Positions 7,642 to 14,407 are shown, counted from the stretch's first letter. The stretch: DNA of 14,421 nt from JAWLCG01 sp041687295 (GCA_041687295.1 JAWLCG010000090.1:1-14421); one strand, 5' to 3'. Notes: a model not told the origin generated them from the letters alone. A program made the numbers and translations.

Positions 7642-8241
7642 CTACGGCATCAGGCGGGCGCGGAAGGCCGCCACCGGGAACTGCTGGCCGGGGCACGGGG
7701 CGCCGGTGAGCTCACCGTGGAGGTACACGTGCTCGCTGTGGATGCCGAACTGCTGCTGCAGGGCCCGCACCAGGGCGACCAGGCTCTCCATCTGCTGGCC
7801 GGAGGGGGCCTGCGCGAGCGTGTCGCCCATGACGCAGATGCCGATGCTCTGGGCGTTGTAGGGGCTCTCGCCGGCGGCGGGCACGTGTTGGCCGGGGGAC
7901 TGGCCACGCCAGCGGGCGGTGGTCTCGATGGTGCTGCCGCCGTGGGCGGCCGGGGCGTCGCTGATGAGGAAGTGCCCGCCCTCAATGGGGGTGCAGCCCT
8001 CGGTGCAGACGCTGTCGTGGATTACGATGTAGCGCCACCGCTGGGGCTGGGGCGGCACACGGGCGCTGTAGAGGGCCTGGAGGCTGGCCTGTTCGAGCGG
8101 GGTCTGGGCCTCGCGGGCCGACAGGGCCAATGCGACGGCCGGGCGGGGCGGGGAGGTCTCCAGCAGCAGCAACACCCCCGTGCCGATCGTCATCGCCCCG
8201 ACAAGGGCCACCAGCGTCTTGATCGTCCGTGATCGTGGCAT
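7642..8241 (-). CDS. membrane-anchored N-acetylmuramoyl-L-alanine amidase (Amidase_2/PGRP fold)
   Basis: The 199-aa product has one N-terminal hydrophobic helix (about 7-27, TLVALVGAMTIGTGVLLLL), a signal anchor or uncleaved signal placing the rest outside the cytoplasm. The remainder matches the T7-lysozyme/PGRP zinc amidase fold, which cuts the bond between MurNAc and L-Ala in peptidoglycan. YIVIHDS carries zinc ligand His75; NAQSIGICVMGD (119-130) is the conserved core strand; LHGELTGAPCPG carries His165 and Cys173. The eight-residue gap between His165 and Cys173 equals that in T7 lysozyme (His122, Cys130). The position of the T7 Lys128 is Ala171. A CTEGC pair (79-83) could form a disulfide. 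An in-frame TTG at 8256 is possible; the ATG at 8241 is preferred, though its Shine-Dalgarno is weak. It could act in wall remodelling or recycling. Confidence 0.85.
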   Translation of the reverse strand: MPRSRTIKTLVALVGAMTIGTGVLLLLETSPPRPAVALALSAREAQTPLEQASLQALYSARVPPQPQRWRYIVIHDSVCTEGCTPIEGGHFLISDAPAAHGGSTIETTARWRGQSPGQHVPAAGESPYNAQSIGICVMGDTLAQAPSGQQMESLVALVRALQQQFGIHSEHVYLHGELTGAPCPGQQFPVAAFRARLMP

Positions 8242-8286
8242 TCCCGGTTCACCCAACAGGATGGTCGCGCTCCTGGTACGGTTCCT

Positions 8287-8315
8287 TTAGTATCAAACCT
8301 ATCGGCCAGCGGCAA
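8287..8315 (-). promoter_or_regulatory. weak candidate promoter of the amidase gene
   Basis: On the minus strand TTGCCG (8315-8310) and TACTAA (8292-8287) are 17 bases apart, in the only AT-richer stretch upstream of the amidase. Both boxes are poor consensus matches, so this is a low-confidence call. Confidence 0.22.
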
Positions 8316-8464
8316 GCGATTTATGCGGTCAAAATCGGCTGGCGCCATGGTTTGCCCAGCCCGGCCGGCACGGAAACCGCTGCCGCTACAATACAGTCTA
8401 GATTACGGCAAGGTCCCGATCCACCGGTAGGGCGGATTCGCAGGGCGGCGGCAGGGCGGCGACC

Positions 8465-8504
8465 GTCAGTGCGTCGATGCGTCACCGCGTCAATGCGTCA
8501 ATGC
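8465..8504 (+). repeat. left octamer array (GTCAATGC-type, five units)
   Basis: Five consecutive 8-bp units: GTCAGTGC, GTCGATGC, GTCACCGC, GTCAATGC, GTCAATGC, with a degenerate sixth (GCCACATG) to 8512. The units fit the consensus GTYANYGS apart from a few degenerate positions. The reverse-oriented counterpart lies at 8651-8698. Confidence 0.8.
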
Positions 8505-8517
8505 GCCACATGGGGGA

Positions 8518-8637
8518 GGGGGCGTTGAGCCCCCGGTAATGCACCCCGTACGAGAAGCCCACGCAAGGCATTGCGTGGGCGTGGAGGGAGCCTCACGTCA
8601 ACCGCCCGGCGCCTGCGAATCCCATTGTTGCAGGCGC
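8518..8637. other. three-hairpin core between inverted octamer arrays
   Basis: Three perfect inverted repeats follow one another. GGGGGC (8518-8523) pairs with GCCCCC (8529-8534) around a 5-nt loop. GCCCACGCAA (8557-8566) pairs with TTGCGTGGGC (8571-8580) around GGCA. GCGCCTGC (8609-8616) pairs with GCAGGCGC (8630-8637) around 13 nt. No U-run follows any of them on either strand, so they are not typical terminators. The core may be a structured RNA or the body of a small non-autonomous mobile element. Confidence 0.55.
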
Positions 8638-8650
8638 TACAATCTCTTAC

Positions 8651-8698
8651 GCAGTGACGCAGTGACACAGTGACGCAGTGACGCGGCGACGCACCGAC
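8651..8698 (-). repeat. right octamer array (GCAGTGAC-type, six units, inverted)
   Basis: Six consecutive 8-bp units on the plus strand: GCAGTGAC twice, ACAGTGAC, GCAGTGAC, GCGGCGAC, GCACCGAC. Read on the minus strand they become GTCACTGC-type units, the same octamer family as the left array in opposite orientation. The array ends three bases before the rnc stop codon. Confidence 0.8.
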
Positions 8699-8701
8699 GC
8701 C

Positions 8702-9400
8702 TCATACCGACTCGGGGGCCTCGACGACGCCGAGCTGGACGAGGGCGGCCTGGGCGGCGAGCTGCTCGGCCTGCTTTTTGGTGTTGGCCCAGGCCGTCGG
8801 GAAGCGCTGGCCGCCGATGACGACGCCAACCTCGAAGGCCCGGGCGTGGTCGGGGCCCTTCTCGTCGAGCAGCTCGTAGATCGGCGTGAGGTTCCACTGC
8901 CGCTGGGCGTACTGCTGCAGGGCGCTCTTGTAGTTGTGGGCGAGCTGGTTGGCGACGATGGCCCGCACCTTGGGCTCCATCGTGCGGTGGATGAACGCGC
9001 CGGCCGGCTCGATGCCTCCGTCGAGGTACACCGCGCCGATCAACGACTCCAGCACGGCGGCCGCTACGCTGTCGGGCAGCGTGTGGGCCTCGATGCCCTT
9101 GCCCAGGAACAGCAGCTGGGTGATGCCCAACTCGTCGCTGACCTCCGCGCAGGTCCGCCGCGAGACGACCGCCGATTTGATCTTGGTCATCTCGCCCTCG
9201 TGGAAGTCCTCGTACTGGCGGTAGAGCAGCTCGCAGATGACCAGGCCCAGCACCGCGTCGCCGAGGAACTCCATCCGCTCGTTCGACTCGCCGCGCGTGT
9301 GGGCGCCGGAGGAGTGGGTCAGGGCCATGCGGAGCAGAGACTCGTCGGCGAAGCGGTAACCGATCGCCTCCTGGCAACGTTCGAGAATGGCATGTTCCAC
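8702..9400 (-). CDS. rnc: ribonuclease III
   Basis: RNase III cuts double-stranded RNA in rRNA maturation and mRNA control. The catalytic domain shows IGYRFADESLL, the signature NERMEFLGDAVLG with Glu44 and Asp48 (E. coli Glu41 and Asp45), and VLESLIGAVYLDGG with Glu118 (E. coli Glu117). The place of E. coli Asp114 is Ala115. A double-stranded-RNA-binding domain follows (NYKSALQQYAQ to QLAAQAALVQLG, about 156-224). The frame stays open upstream to a GTG at 9559, which would add 53 residues, mostly Pro/Ser/Gly/Ala-rich. The GTG at 9400 is preferred: it gives 232 aa, the E. coli length is 226, and the distance to IGYRF matches. In addition, the promoter at 9572-9600 would leave almost no leader for the 9559 start. 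The longer form is a real alternative. Confidence 0.9.
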   Translation of the reverse strand: MEHAILERCQEAIGYRFADESLLRMALTHSSGAHTRGESNERMEFLGDAVLGLVICELLYRQYEDFHEGEMTKIKSAVVSRRTCAEVSDELGITQLLFLGKGIEAHTLPDSVAAAVLESLIGAVYLDGGIEPAGAFIHRTMEPKVRAIVANQLAHNYKSALQQYAQRQWNLTPIYELLDEKGPDHARAFEVGVVIGGQRFPTAWANTKKQAEQLAAQAALVQLGVVEAPESV

Positions 9401-9444
9401 AAAAAATACCCCAGCGCGAGGCCCCGCGGGGCCGGCGCGGCTGG
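9401..9444 (-). promoter_or_regulatory. hairpin plus U-run directly before the preferred rnc start
   Basis: Read on the minus strand from 9444, CCAG, CGCG and GGCCC pair with GGGCC, CGCG and CTGG around a CGCG tetraloop, with small bulges. GGTA and six T residues follow, ending at 9401, just before the GTG at 9400. The only Shine-Dalgarno-like stretch (GGGG) overlaps the 3' foot of the stem. The shape fits an attenuator, an RBS-masking stem or an RNase III substrate. If the longer rnc form is real, this sequence is coding. Confidence 0.5.
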
Positions 9445-9571
9445 AGCGATTCTCCGGGGGCTCGCCGGGGGCGACATCGCCGGCCGGTGAGGCCCCGGGG
9501 GATCGCTCGGGTCCTGGGTCCTCGCGGGGCGCGGGTGACGACTCCCGCCGCTCGGCCACGAGGGATGCGCT

Positions 9572-9600
9572 ATCCTACCATGCCCCCGCCGACGTGTCAA
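9572..9600 (-). promoter_or_regulatory. promoter of rnc
   Basis: On the minus strand a perfect TTGACA (9600-9595) is followed after 17 bases by TAGGAT (9577-9572, 4/6). Transcription would begin near 9565. That gives a leader of about 165 nt for the GTG at 9400, or about six nt for the GTG at 9559. Confidence 0.6.
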
Positions 9601-9655
9601 AGGGGCCCGTGGGGCGGGGGCAGCTCGCCCTGCCAGGCCGACCGGGCCTGGATGC

Positions 9656-9743
9656 GAAGGTGGGGCTTCGCTGGCGCTGCGCCCCAGCCTACGAAGACGG
9701 CCCGCGCCGTAGGCTGGGGCGCAGCGGAGCGGAGCCCCACCTT
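9656..9743. repeat. REPIN-like inverted repeat at the 3' end of the ABC unit
   Basis: Two long, nearly identical inverted arms (9656-9693 and 9708-9743) are separated by 14 nt. They differ by a few substitutions and one length difference. Each arm, on its own strand, begins CGTAGGCTGGGGCGCAGC and ends in GCCCCACCTT, so each has a GTAG head and an internal TGGGGC/GCCCCA palindrome. It lies 20 bases beyond the stop of the minus-strand gene at 9764. It has the same architecture as the element at 1320-1394 but a different stem sequence. Confidence 0.7.
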
Positions 9744-9763
9744 CTCGCTGGCTGGACCGCGCA

Positions 9764-11644
9764 CTACGAGGCGCCGGCCTGGGGGCGCTGGTGCTGCTGG
9801 CGGAACTGCTCCATGCCGGGCGGGGGCGGGAAGAGGGCCTTGACCTCGACGTGGACGTCCTGGGCGCCCTGCTGGCGGAACATCTCCTCCAGGGCCAGGT
9901 ACGCCCGGCGCTGGATCTCGACGGGCAGCTCGCGGTAGAGCTCGCGGGCGGCCAGCGGGGGCAACTCGCCCATCAGCAGGTTCATGGCCTGGGCGGCCTG
10001 GAGGTCCACGAAGTCCGGAAGCTGCAGCCGACGGGCGGTCACCTGCTCGCGGTGGTTCTGGTACATCCGGTGCGCCCGCTGCATGAGCGACTCGGCCCGC
10101 TCGTCGTCGCCGGTGACGGCCGAGACGTACGCCTGCCGGATGGCCGTGTTGAGCAGTTGCTCGACGGCCTGCTGGTGGGGCATCTCGCCTTCCTGGTTGA
10201 GCGTGTAGACCACGAACGGCTCGATGGCGAGTTCCCACTTGGGGTCGGTGAGGCGGTACTCGTCGCGGATGTACTTGAGCAGTTGCTCCCCCCGGGCCGG
10301 GTCCAGGAAGTAGTAGGCCTGGATCGCCAGGGTGAGGTAGTTCAGGTGGCTGCCCTCGAAGTGGATGTAGGTGGTCTCCGGGTCCTCTTCGCCCTCGATG
10401 GCCCGGCGGCGGAGGTTGCCGCCCCGCATCTCCGCGCGGAATTGCCTGCCCAGCAGGACGAACTCGGCGTTGGCGACGTCGACGAAGCCCATCTCCGGCT
10501 GCAGGTAGACGAAGGGCAGCTCGGGGTTGTTGCGGTCGTAGACCAGCGTCAGGTTGCCGTAGCCGGTAAGGGCCTTGAGGCTGTTGAGGATGTTGCGGTC
10601 GTTGTTGAGCGAGTTGACCGAGCCGATGTCCGTCTCGTTGCTGACGTGGTCGCCGTAGGTGCTCCAGTAGAGCGCGTGGGTCCAGGGCAGGCGCCAGTCG
10701 ATGGGCCCGAATCGGCCGGTCATGGCCGCCATCCACTGCGGGTCCATGTGGTAGTGCTGGACGAGGGTCTGCCGACGGGCGAAGGCGAGGGTCTTGGCGC
10801 GCCCGGCGGCGTGGGCCGGGTCGGTCATCAGGGCCGCCAGCCGGCGCTCGCGGTCAGTGGTGGGGGCCTGCTCGGGCTGGCCGATGATCCGTGTGGCCGG
10901 GTCGTTCGCCCAGGCGTTGTAGGCGTCGATGAAGGCCAGGTCCGGCTCGAGGCCCTCCTTGGCCAGCTCAGCCAGGAAGGCCCGGGCCTCGGGGTCGGCG
11001 TTGAGCTGGGCCCGCGAGGCGGGCGCGTCGGCGATGGCGGCGATCCACTCGGCCATCGCCTCGGGCGATCGGCTGCGGGGCGGCCCGCCGAGCAGGCGGT
11101 GGAACTCCTTGGCCAGCGACTGCTTGTAGTACATGTGCATCTCGTCGGTCGTGCCGCCGATCTTCGAGAAGAACAGCCAGGACAGCTCGCGGTAGAGCTG
11201 CAGGTTCCGCGGGTTGTACGGGATGCCCCGGTCTCTCAGCAACTCGAGGCCCGAAGACACCCAGTGCCATCGCTCGGCGGGCATCTGGCTGGTGACCGAG
11301 AGGTTCCAGGCCAGGTTCCAGCTGTGGAAGACCCACACGCCGGGGAATCGCGGCTGGAGGCGGGTGATCAGCTCGGCCAGCTGCTTGGCGTCGTAGAGCT
11401 TGCCCTCCTGCTTGAGCTGCTGGCTGCGGATCCAGAGGTAGTCGATCGCCAGCGCCCGCAGGCCGCCGGGCATGGCTTGCAGCAGGGTCAGCTCGCTGCC
11501 GCTGCCGGGGGGCAGGTCCTCCAGCGGCACGATCTGCGCCTGCTGTCGGCTGGCCTGCAGGGGCCCCTGCAGCAGGGCCGCCCCGGTCAGGGCGACGCCG
11601 GCCAGGGCCAGGAAAACGATCTGGAGCAGCCTCTCTCGATGCAC
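9764..11644 (-). CDS. large membrane-anchored protein of unknown function, third gene of the ABC unit
   Basis: A 626-aa protein that I cannot assign to a named family. It starts MHRERLLQIVFLALAGVALTGAALLQ, with one hydrophobic segment (about 7-26) that could be a signal anchor, putting the rest outside the cytoplasm. The part near residues 68-112 (YLWIRSQQLKQEGKLYDAKQ, then LAELITRLQPRFPGVW) has the helix-turn-helix look of TPR repeats. A later part near AERWHWVSSGLELL is similarly helical. The C-terminus is Gln/Pro-rich. The GTG at 11644 is chosen over the GTG at 11653 because GAGAGAGG lies eight bases before it, while it almost touches the other. It starts 28 bases after the permease stop, so it probably works with the exporter, for example as an extracytoplasmic partner. 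That role is inference. Confidence 0.72.
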   Translation of the reverse strand: MHRERLLQIVFLALAGVALTGAALLQGPLQASRQQAQIVPLEDLPPGSGSELTLLQAMPGGLRALAIDYLWIRSQQLKQEGKLYDAKQLAELITRLQPRFPGVWVFHSWNLAWNLSVTSQMPAERWHWVSSGLELLRDRGIPYNPRNLQLYRELSWLFFSKIGGTTDEMHMYYKQSLAKEFHRLLGGPPRSRSPEAMAEWIAAIADAPASRAQLNADPEARAFLAELAKEGLEPDLAFIDAYNAWANDPATRIIGQPEQAPTTDRERRLAALMTDPAHAAGRAKTLAFARRQTLVQHYHMDPQWMAAMTGRFGPIDWRLPWTHALYWSTYGDHVSNETDIGSVNSLNNDRNILNSLKALTGYGNLTLVYDRNNPELPFVYLQPEMGFVDVANAEFVLLGRQFRAEMRGGNLRRRAIEGEEDPETTYIHFEGSHLNYLTLAIQAYYFLDPARGEQLLKYIRDEYRLTDPKWELAIEPFVVYTLNQEGEMPHQQAVEQLLNTAIRQAYVSAVTGDDERAESLMQRAHRMYQNHREQVTARRLQLPDFVDLQAAQAMNLLMGELPPLAARELYRELPVEIQRRAYLALEEMFRQQGAQDVHVEVKALFPPPPGMEQFRQQHQRPQAGAS

Positions 11645-11672
11645 GGTCGGCACCTCTCTCGGGTGGAATCGC

Positions 11673-13055
11673 TCAGGCGGTCACGCCGGCCAGCTCGCGC
11701 CGGCTGAAGATCAGCCCGGCCAGCAGCAGGAACCCGGCCACCGGCAACAGCAGCAGGGCGGACATCCCCAGCGTGCCCCAGCTGATCAGCAGCCCCTCGG
11801 CGAACGCGTCGGTGGGGCTGCCGCGGTCGAAGTTCGGCAGCAGCACGTAGATGGCCTTGGCGGCGTAGTGGCCCACGAGCGTCCAGCCATCGGCGGCGGC
11901 GTTGAGCTTGGTGCTGTCCTGGATGAACGAGTGCGCCAGGCCAATCACGAACAGCACGAAGCACGCCAGCGTCGCGACGGGGAAGCTCAGGAAGCTGCTG
12001 GCCAGGATCGCCAGGCCCGCCAGGAACACCTGCAGCATGAGCATCTGGGCCATGCCGCGGACGAAGTTGCCCGTGAAGCCCGCGACGGGGTAGAGCACGA
12101 AGATCTCGTCGGCGGGCACGGCCACGCTGGTGCGGAAGTTGTTCGGCCCGCGCGGATCGACGTTATGGAACTGCACGATCATCCGCCCGTCGTCGCTGAT
12201 GGCCTCGGGGGTGACCTGGATCGTGGCGCGGTCGCCCAGCGAGTCGCTGCGCTGGTAGACGTAGCCGCGGCTGGTCTGGGGGTTGGCGAAGACCCAGACG
12301 CTGTGCAGGATGTTGCCGGGCGGGTCCTCGGCCGTCGAGGCCTGGTAGGTGAACTGCACGTAGTCGGTCTGGTGGCTGGGGCGGCGCAGGCCGGTGAACT
12401 CCCACTGCAGCTGCTCCATGGGCCGGGCCGTCTGCACCGTGTGGGCGCCGCGCTGGCGGAGGGCGGCCAGGGCCTGGGCCTCGCCCTCGGACCCGCCGCC
12501 GAACTCGTCGGCCGCCCGCTGGCGCTGCTCGGGGCTCATCGACTGCCACCGCTGCTGCACGTAGCGCTCGATCCGCGGGTCGACCGGCTCGGGGCTGTGC
12601 TGCGTGCGGGCCGTCAGCACCTGCCGGCCCAGCATGTGCCGCTCCTGGTCTGGCGCGGGCCGATGGCTGACGTACTGCGTCATCGCGTAGACGCCCACGC
12701 CGACCAGGCCCACCAGCACCGCCTGCAGCAGCACCACGCCCAGCCACCGCCCCAGCACGTACTGCCAGCGCGATACGGGCTTGGTCATCGGCCCGAAGAT
12801 CTGCCGCGTCTGCACCTCGCTGCTGATCAGGCTGCAGCCCAGCAGGATCGTCCACGCGCTGAGCAGAACGCCGGCCAGGCCCACGCTGTAGACCAGGAAG
12901 GTCTGCACCTGCGAGATCAGCGTGCCGCTGGCGGCGACCATGGGCGTCAGCACCACCACCGCCGCCAGCGCAATCCCGAAGACCGTCGTCACGCGGGCGC
13001 GGACGGCTTCGAGAAAGGTCTGTCGAGCTACGGGCCAGAAACCGAACATAGGCAT
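11673..13055 (-). CDS. ABC-2-type transporter permease with a large extracytoplasmic loop
   Basis: The 460-aa protein has an amphipathic start (MPMFGFWPVARQTFLEAVRA) and predicted membrane helices near residues 23-42, 53-78, 101-128, 335-352, 355-378 and 423-450. SSEVQTRQIFGPMTKPVSRW (78-97), before the third helix, is typical of ABC-2 permeases such as the NosY/GldF group ('E..tGt....pvsR...'). The unusual feature is the roughly 205-residue soluble part between helices 3 and 4, absent from simple ABC-2 permeases and probably outside the membrane. An in-frame GTG at 13088 would add 11 polar residues. The ATG at 13055 (or the one two codons on) suits the family better, though the Shine-Dalgarno is weak. 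It follows the ATPase gene by 60 bases. The transported substrate is unknown. Confidence 0.88.
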   Translation of the reverse strand: MPMFGFWPVARQTFLEAVRARVTTVFGIALAAVVVLTPMVAASGTLISQVQTFLVYSVGLAGVLLSAWTILLGCSLISSEVQTRQIFGPMTKPVSRWQYVLGRWLGVVLLQAVLVGLVGVGVYAMTQYVSHRPAPDQERHMLGRQVLTARTQHSPEPVDPRIERYVQQRWQSMSPEQRQRAADEFGGGSEGEAQALAALRQRGAHTVQTARPMEQLQWEFTGLRRPSHQTDYVQFTYQASTAEDPPGNILHSVWVFANPQTSRGYVYQRSDSLGDRATIQVTPEAISDDGRMIVQFHNVDPRGPNNFRTSVAVPADEIFVLYPVAGFTGNFVRGMAQMLMLQVFLAGLAILASSFLSFPVATLACFVLFVIGLAHSFIQDSTKLNAAADGWTLVGHYAAKAIYVLLPNFDRGSPTDAFAEGLLISWGTLGMSALLLLPVAGFLLLAGLIFSRRELAGVTA

Positions 13056-13115
13056 TTCCGATTCTTGATTTTTGGTTTTCGATCGCACCCCGGCGGGGGC
13101 GGGGGAGCACGCGGG

Positions 13116-14306
13116 TCAGTCCTGCTTGTTCTGCTCCTTGTTGAGCAGCGAGTCGATCAGGCCGCGGTCGGGCTCGACCTTGGGCTTGGGTGGCTGGGCG
13201 GGCCTGGGCGGCTCGGCCGACGGCTCGGGCTTGGCGCGGGTGAGGTCCTCCAGGACCGTCTTGTCGACGGCCCGGGGCGGCTCGGGGGCCTCGGCGGGCT
13301 CTTCGGGCTCGGCCTCGGCGCGCTCGGCCTCGCCCCGCCCGGCCGCGACGAGCTGTTCGACGAGGGCCTCGGCCTGGGCCTCGCTCTGGCCGCGGAGGAA
13401 CTCGGCGACCTCGCCGGTGGAGACGGCCCCGCCGGTGGCGGCCCGCTCGGACTGGGCCTGCTCGACGATCCGCAGGAACAGCGTCTCCAGCCGGTCGCGC
13501 GGGGCGGTAACCTCCAGCACGCTGCGGTCGGCCTGGGCGACGAGCCGGCGGATGCCCTCGATGGTGTCCGCGGGCAGTTGCTCGGCGATGATCTGCGTCA
13601 GGCCATGCTGGCGGAGCAGCTCGCTGACCTGCCCCTCGGCGCGGATCCGCCCGCCGTAGAGGATCGCCACGCGGTCGCACACGTCCTCCACGTCGGCCAG
13701 CAGGTGGCTGGAGAGGATCACCGTCTTGCCGCGCTGGCCCAGCTGGCGGATGAGGTCCTTGAACTGCCGGGCGCCCAGCGGGTCCATGCCGCTGGTGGGC
13801 TCGTCGAGGATCAGCAGGTCCGGGTCGTTGAGCAGGGCCTGGGCCAGGCCGATGCGGCGCTGCATGCCCTTGGAGTACTCGCCGACCCGTCGGCTGGCGA
13901 CGGCGGACAGGCCGACCATCTCCAGCAGCATGTCGATGCGTTTGATCCGCTCGGCCCGCGGCTGGCGGAACAGCCGGCCGTAGTAGTCCAGCGTCTCCCG
14001 CGCGTTGAGGAACGGGTAGAGGTAGGACTCCTCGGGCAGAAAGCCGATCCGCGCCTTGGTGGCCACGTCGCTCGGCGGCAGGCCGAAGACGCGGATCGCC
14101 CCGCCGGTCGGGTAGAGCAGGCCCAGGATCATCTTGATCGTGGTGCTCTTGCCCGAGCCGTTGGGGCCCAGCAGGCCGAAGACCTCGTGCTCGGCGATCC
14201 GCAGGTCCAGATCGACCACGGCCGAGACCTTCGCCCGGTGCCAGAAGTCGCGGAAGACCTTCGTCACGCCCAGCGTCTCTACTACTGCGTTGCCTGTGTC
14301 TGCCAT
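13116..14306 (-). CDS. ABC transporter ATP-binding protein with a long acidic/proline-rich tail
   Basis: The 396-aa protein has a complete nucleotide-binding domain: Walker A GPNGSGKST (47-55), signature YSKGMQRR (144-151), Walker B LLILDEPT (164-171) and H-loop SSHLL with His201. The Q-loop position reads GFLPEES (88-94), with Glu instead of Gln. The GMQRRI signature and 'T.GLDP'-like TSGMDP fit the ABC-2 exporter class that pairs with the next gene. After about residue 300 comes a tail rich in Glu, Ala and Pro, ending in a Lys/Asn/Gln stretch, about 90 residues beyond a usual domain of this kind. GGGGA precedes the ATG at 14306 by about seven bases. It is the first gene of the unit ATPase-permease-unknown protein. 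Confidence 0.93.
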   Translation of the reverse strand: MADTGNAVVETLGVTKVFRDFWHRAKVSAVVDLDLRIAEHEVFGLLGPNGSGKSTTIKMILGLLYPTGGAIRVFGLPPSDVATKARIGFLPEESYLYPFLNARETLDYYGRLFRQPRAERIKRIDMLLEMVGLSAVASRRVGEYSKGMQRRIGLAQALLNDPDLLILDEPTSGMDPLGARQFKDLIRQLGQRGKTVILSSHLLADVEDVCDRVAILYGGRIRAEGQVSELLRQHGLTQIIAEQLPADTIEGIRRLVAQADRSVLEVTAPRDRLETLFLRIVEQAQSERAATGGAVSTGEVAEFLRGQSEAQAEALVEQLVAAGRGEAERAEAEPEEPAEAPEPPRAVDKTVLEDLTRAKPEPSAEPPRPAQPPKPKVEPDRGLIDSLLNKEQNKQD

Positions 14307-14326
14307 GCCGGGTCCCCGGGGGGAAG

Positions 14327-14375
14327 GGTTAATGGGTTAACTGGTTAACGGGTTAACGGGTCAATGGGCTCACTC
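14327..14375. repeat. octamer array upstream of the ABC unit (GTTAACGG-type)
   Basis: Tandem 8-bp units from 14328: GTTAATGG, GTTAACTG, GTTAACGG, GTTAACGG, GTCAATGG, then a degenerate GCTCACTC. They fit the degenerate consensus GTYANYGS (GTTAACTG is one step off), shared with the arrays at 8465 and 8651. The array lies 20 bases upstream of the ATPase start and ends exactly where a GTAG-headed palindrome begins. Confidence 0.8.
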
Positions 14376-14407
14376 GTAGGCCGGGTCGAGCGCCGGCGAG
14401 GCCCGGC
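14376..14407 (+). repeat. third GTAG-headed REP-like palindrome
   Basis: GTAG (14376-14379) is followed by GCCGGGTC pairing with GGCCCGGC, an eight-step stem with one G-T pair around 12 nt. The GTAGGCCGG head is the same as that of the arms at 1320-1394. A possible inverted partner would lie beyond the window edge. Confidence 0.55.

Larger units (their letters stand above)
8242..8701. other. 460-bp gene-free region between the amidase and rnc
   Basis: No convincing gene is visible on either strand. The part next to the amidase is less GC-rich and holds its probable promoter. From 8465 to 8698 the DNA consists of two inverted octamer arrays around a core with three hairpins, described separately. 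The stretch 8316-8464 shows no recognisable element. The open frames crossing the right-hand array translate to repetitive Cys/His/Val/Thr/Ala strings, the signature of octamer repeats and not of protein. Confidence 0.6.

Noticed and set aside
8518..8534. GGGGGC/GCCCCC hairpin as a terminator of a nearby gene
   Set aside because: The stem is only 6 bp, has no U-run on either strand and does not lie just after a stop codon.
8465..8698. Possible CRISPR array
   Set aside because: The units are 8 bp in direct tandem without spacers, and the two arrays face opposite ways. No cas gene is nearby.
8539..8700. Possible small protein gene starting at the ATG near 8539 and reading through the right octamer array
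   Set aside because: There is no Shine-Dalgarno, the frame runs through three hairpins, and the end is a Cys/Val/Thr/Ala repeat produced by the octamers.
11472..14348. A 958-codon open frame on the plus strand across the ABC transporter region
   Set aside because: It is antisense to the ATPase, permease and third gene, all with clear motifs or membrane helices. GC-rich DNA leaves few stops in the opposite frames, and the translation has no domain character.
14327..14375. Promoter for the ABC ATPase inside the octamer array (TTGACC on the minus strand, 17 bases before GTTAAC)
   Set aside because: The repeat itself generates these hexamers, and the -10 match is only 3 of 6, so the array is not good evidence for a promoter.
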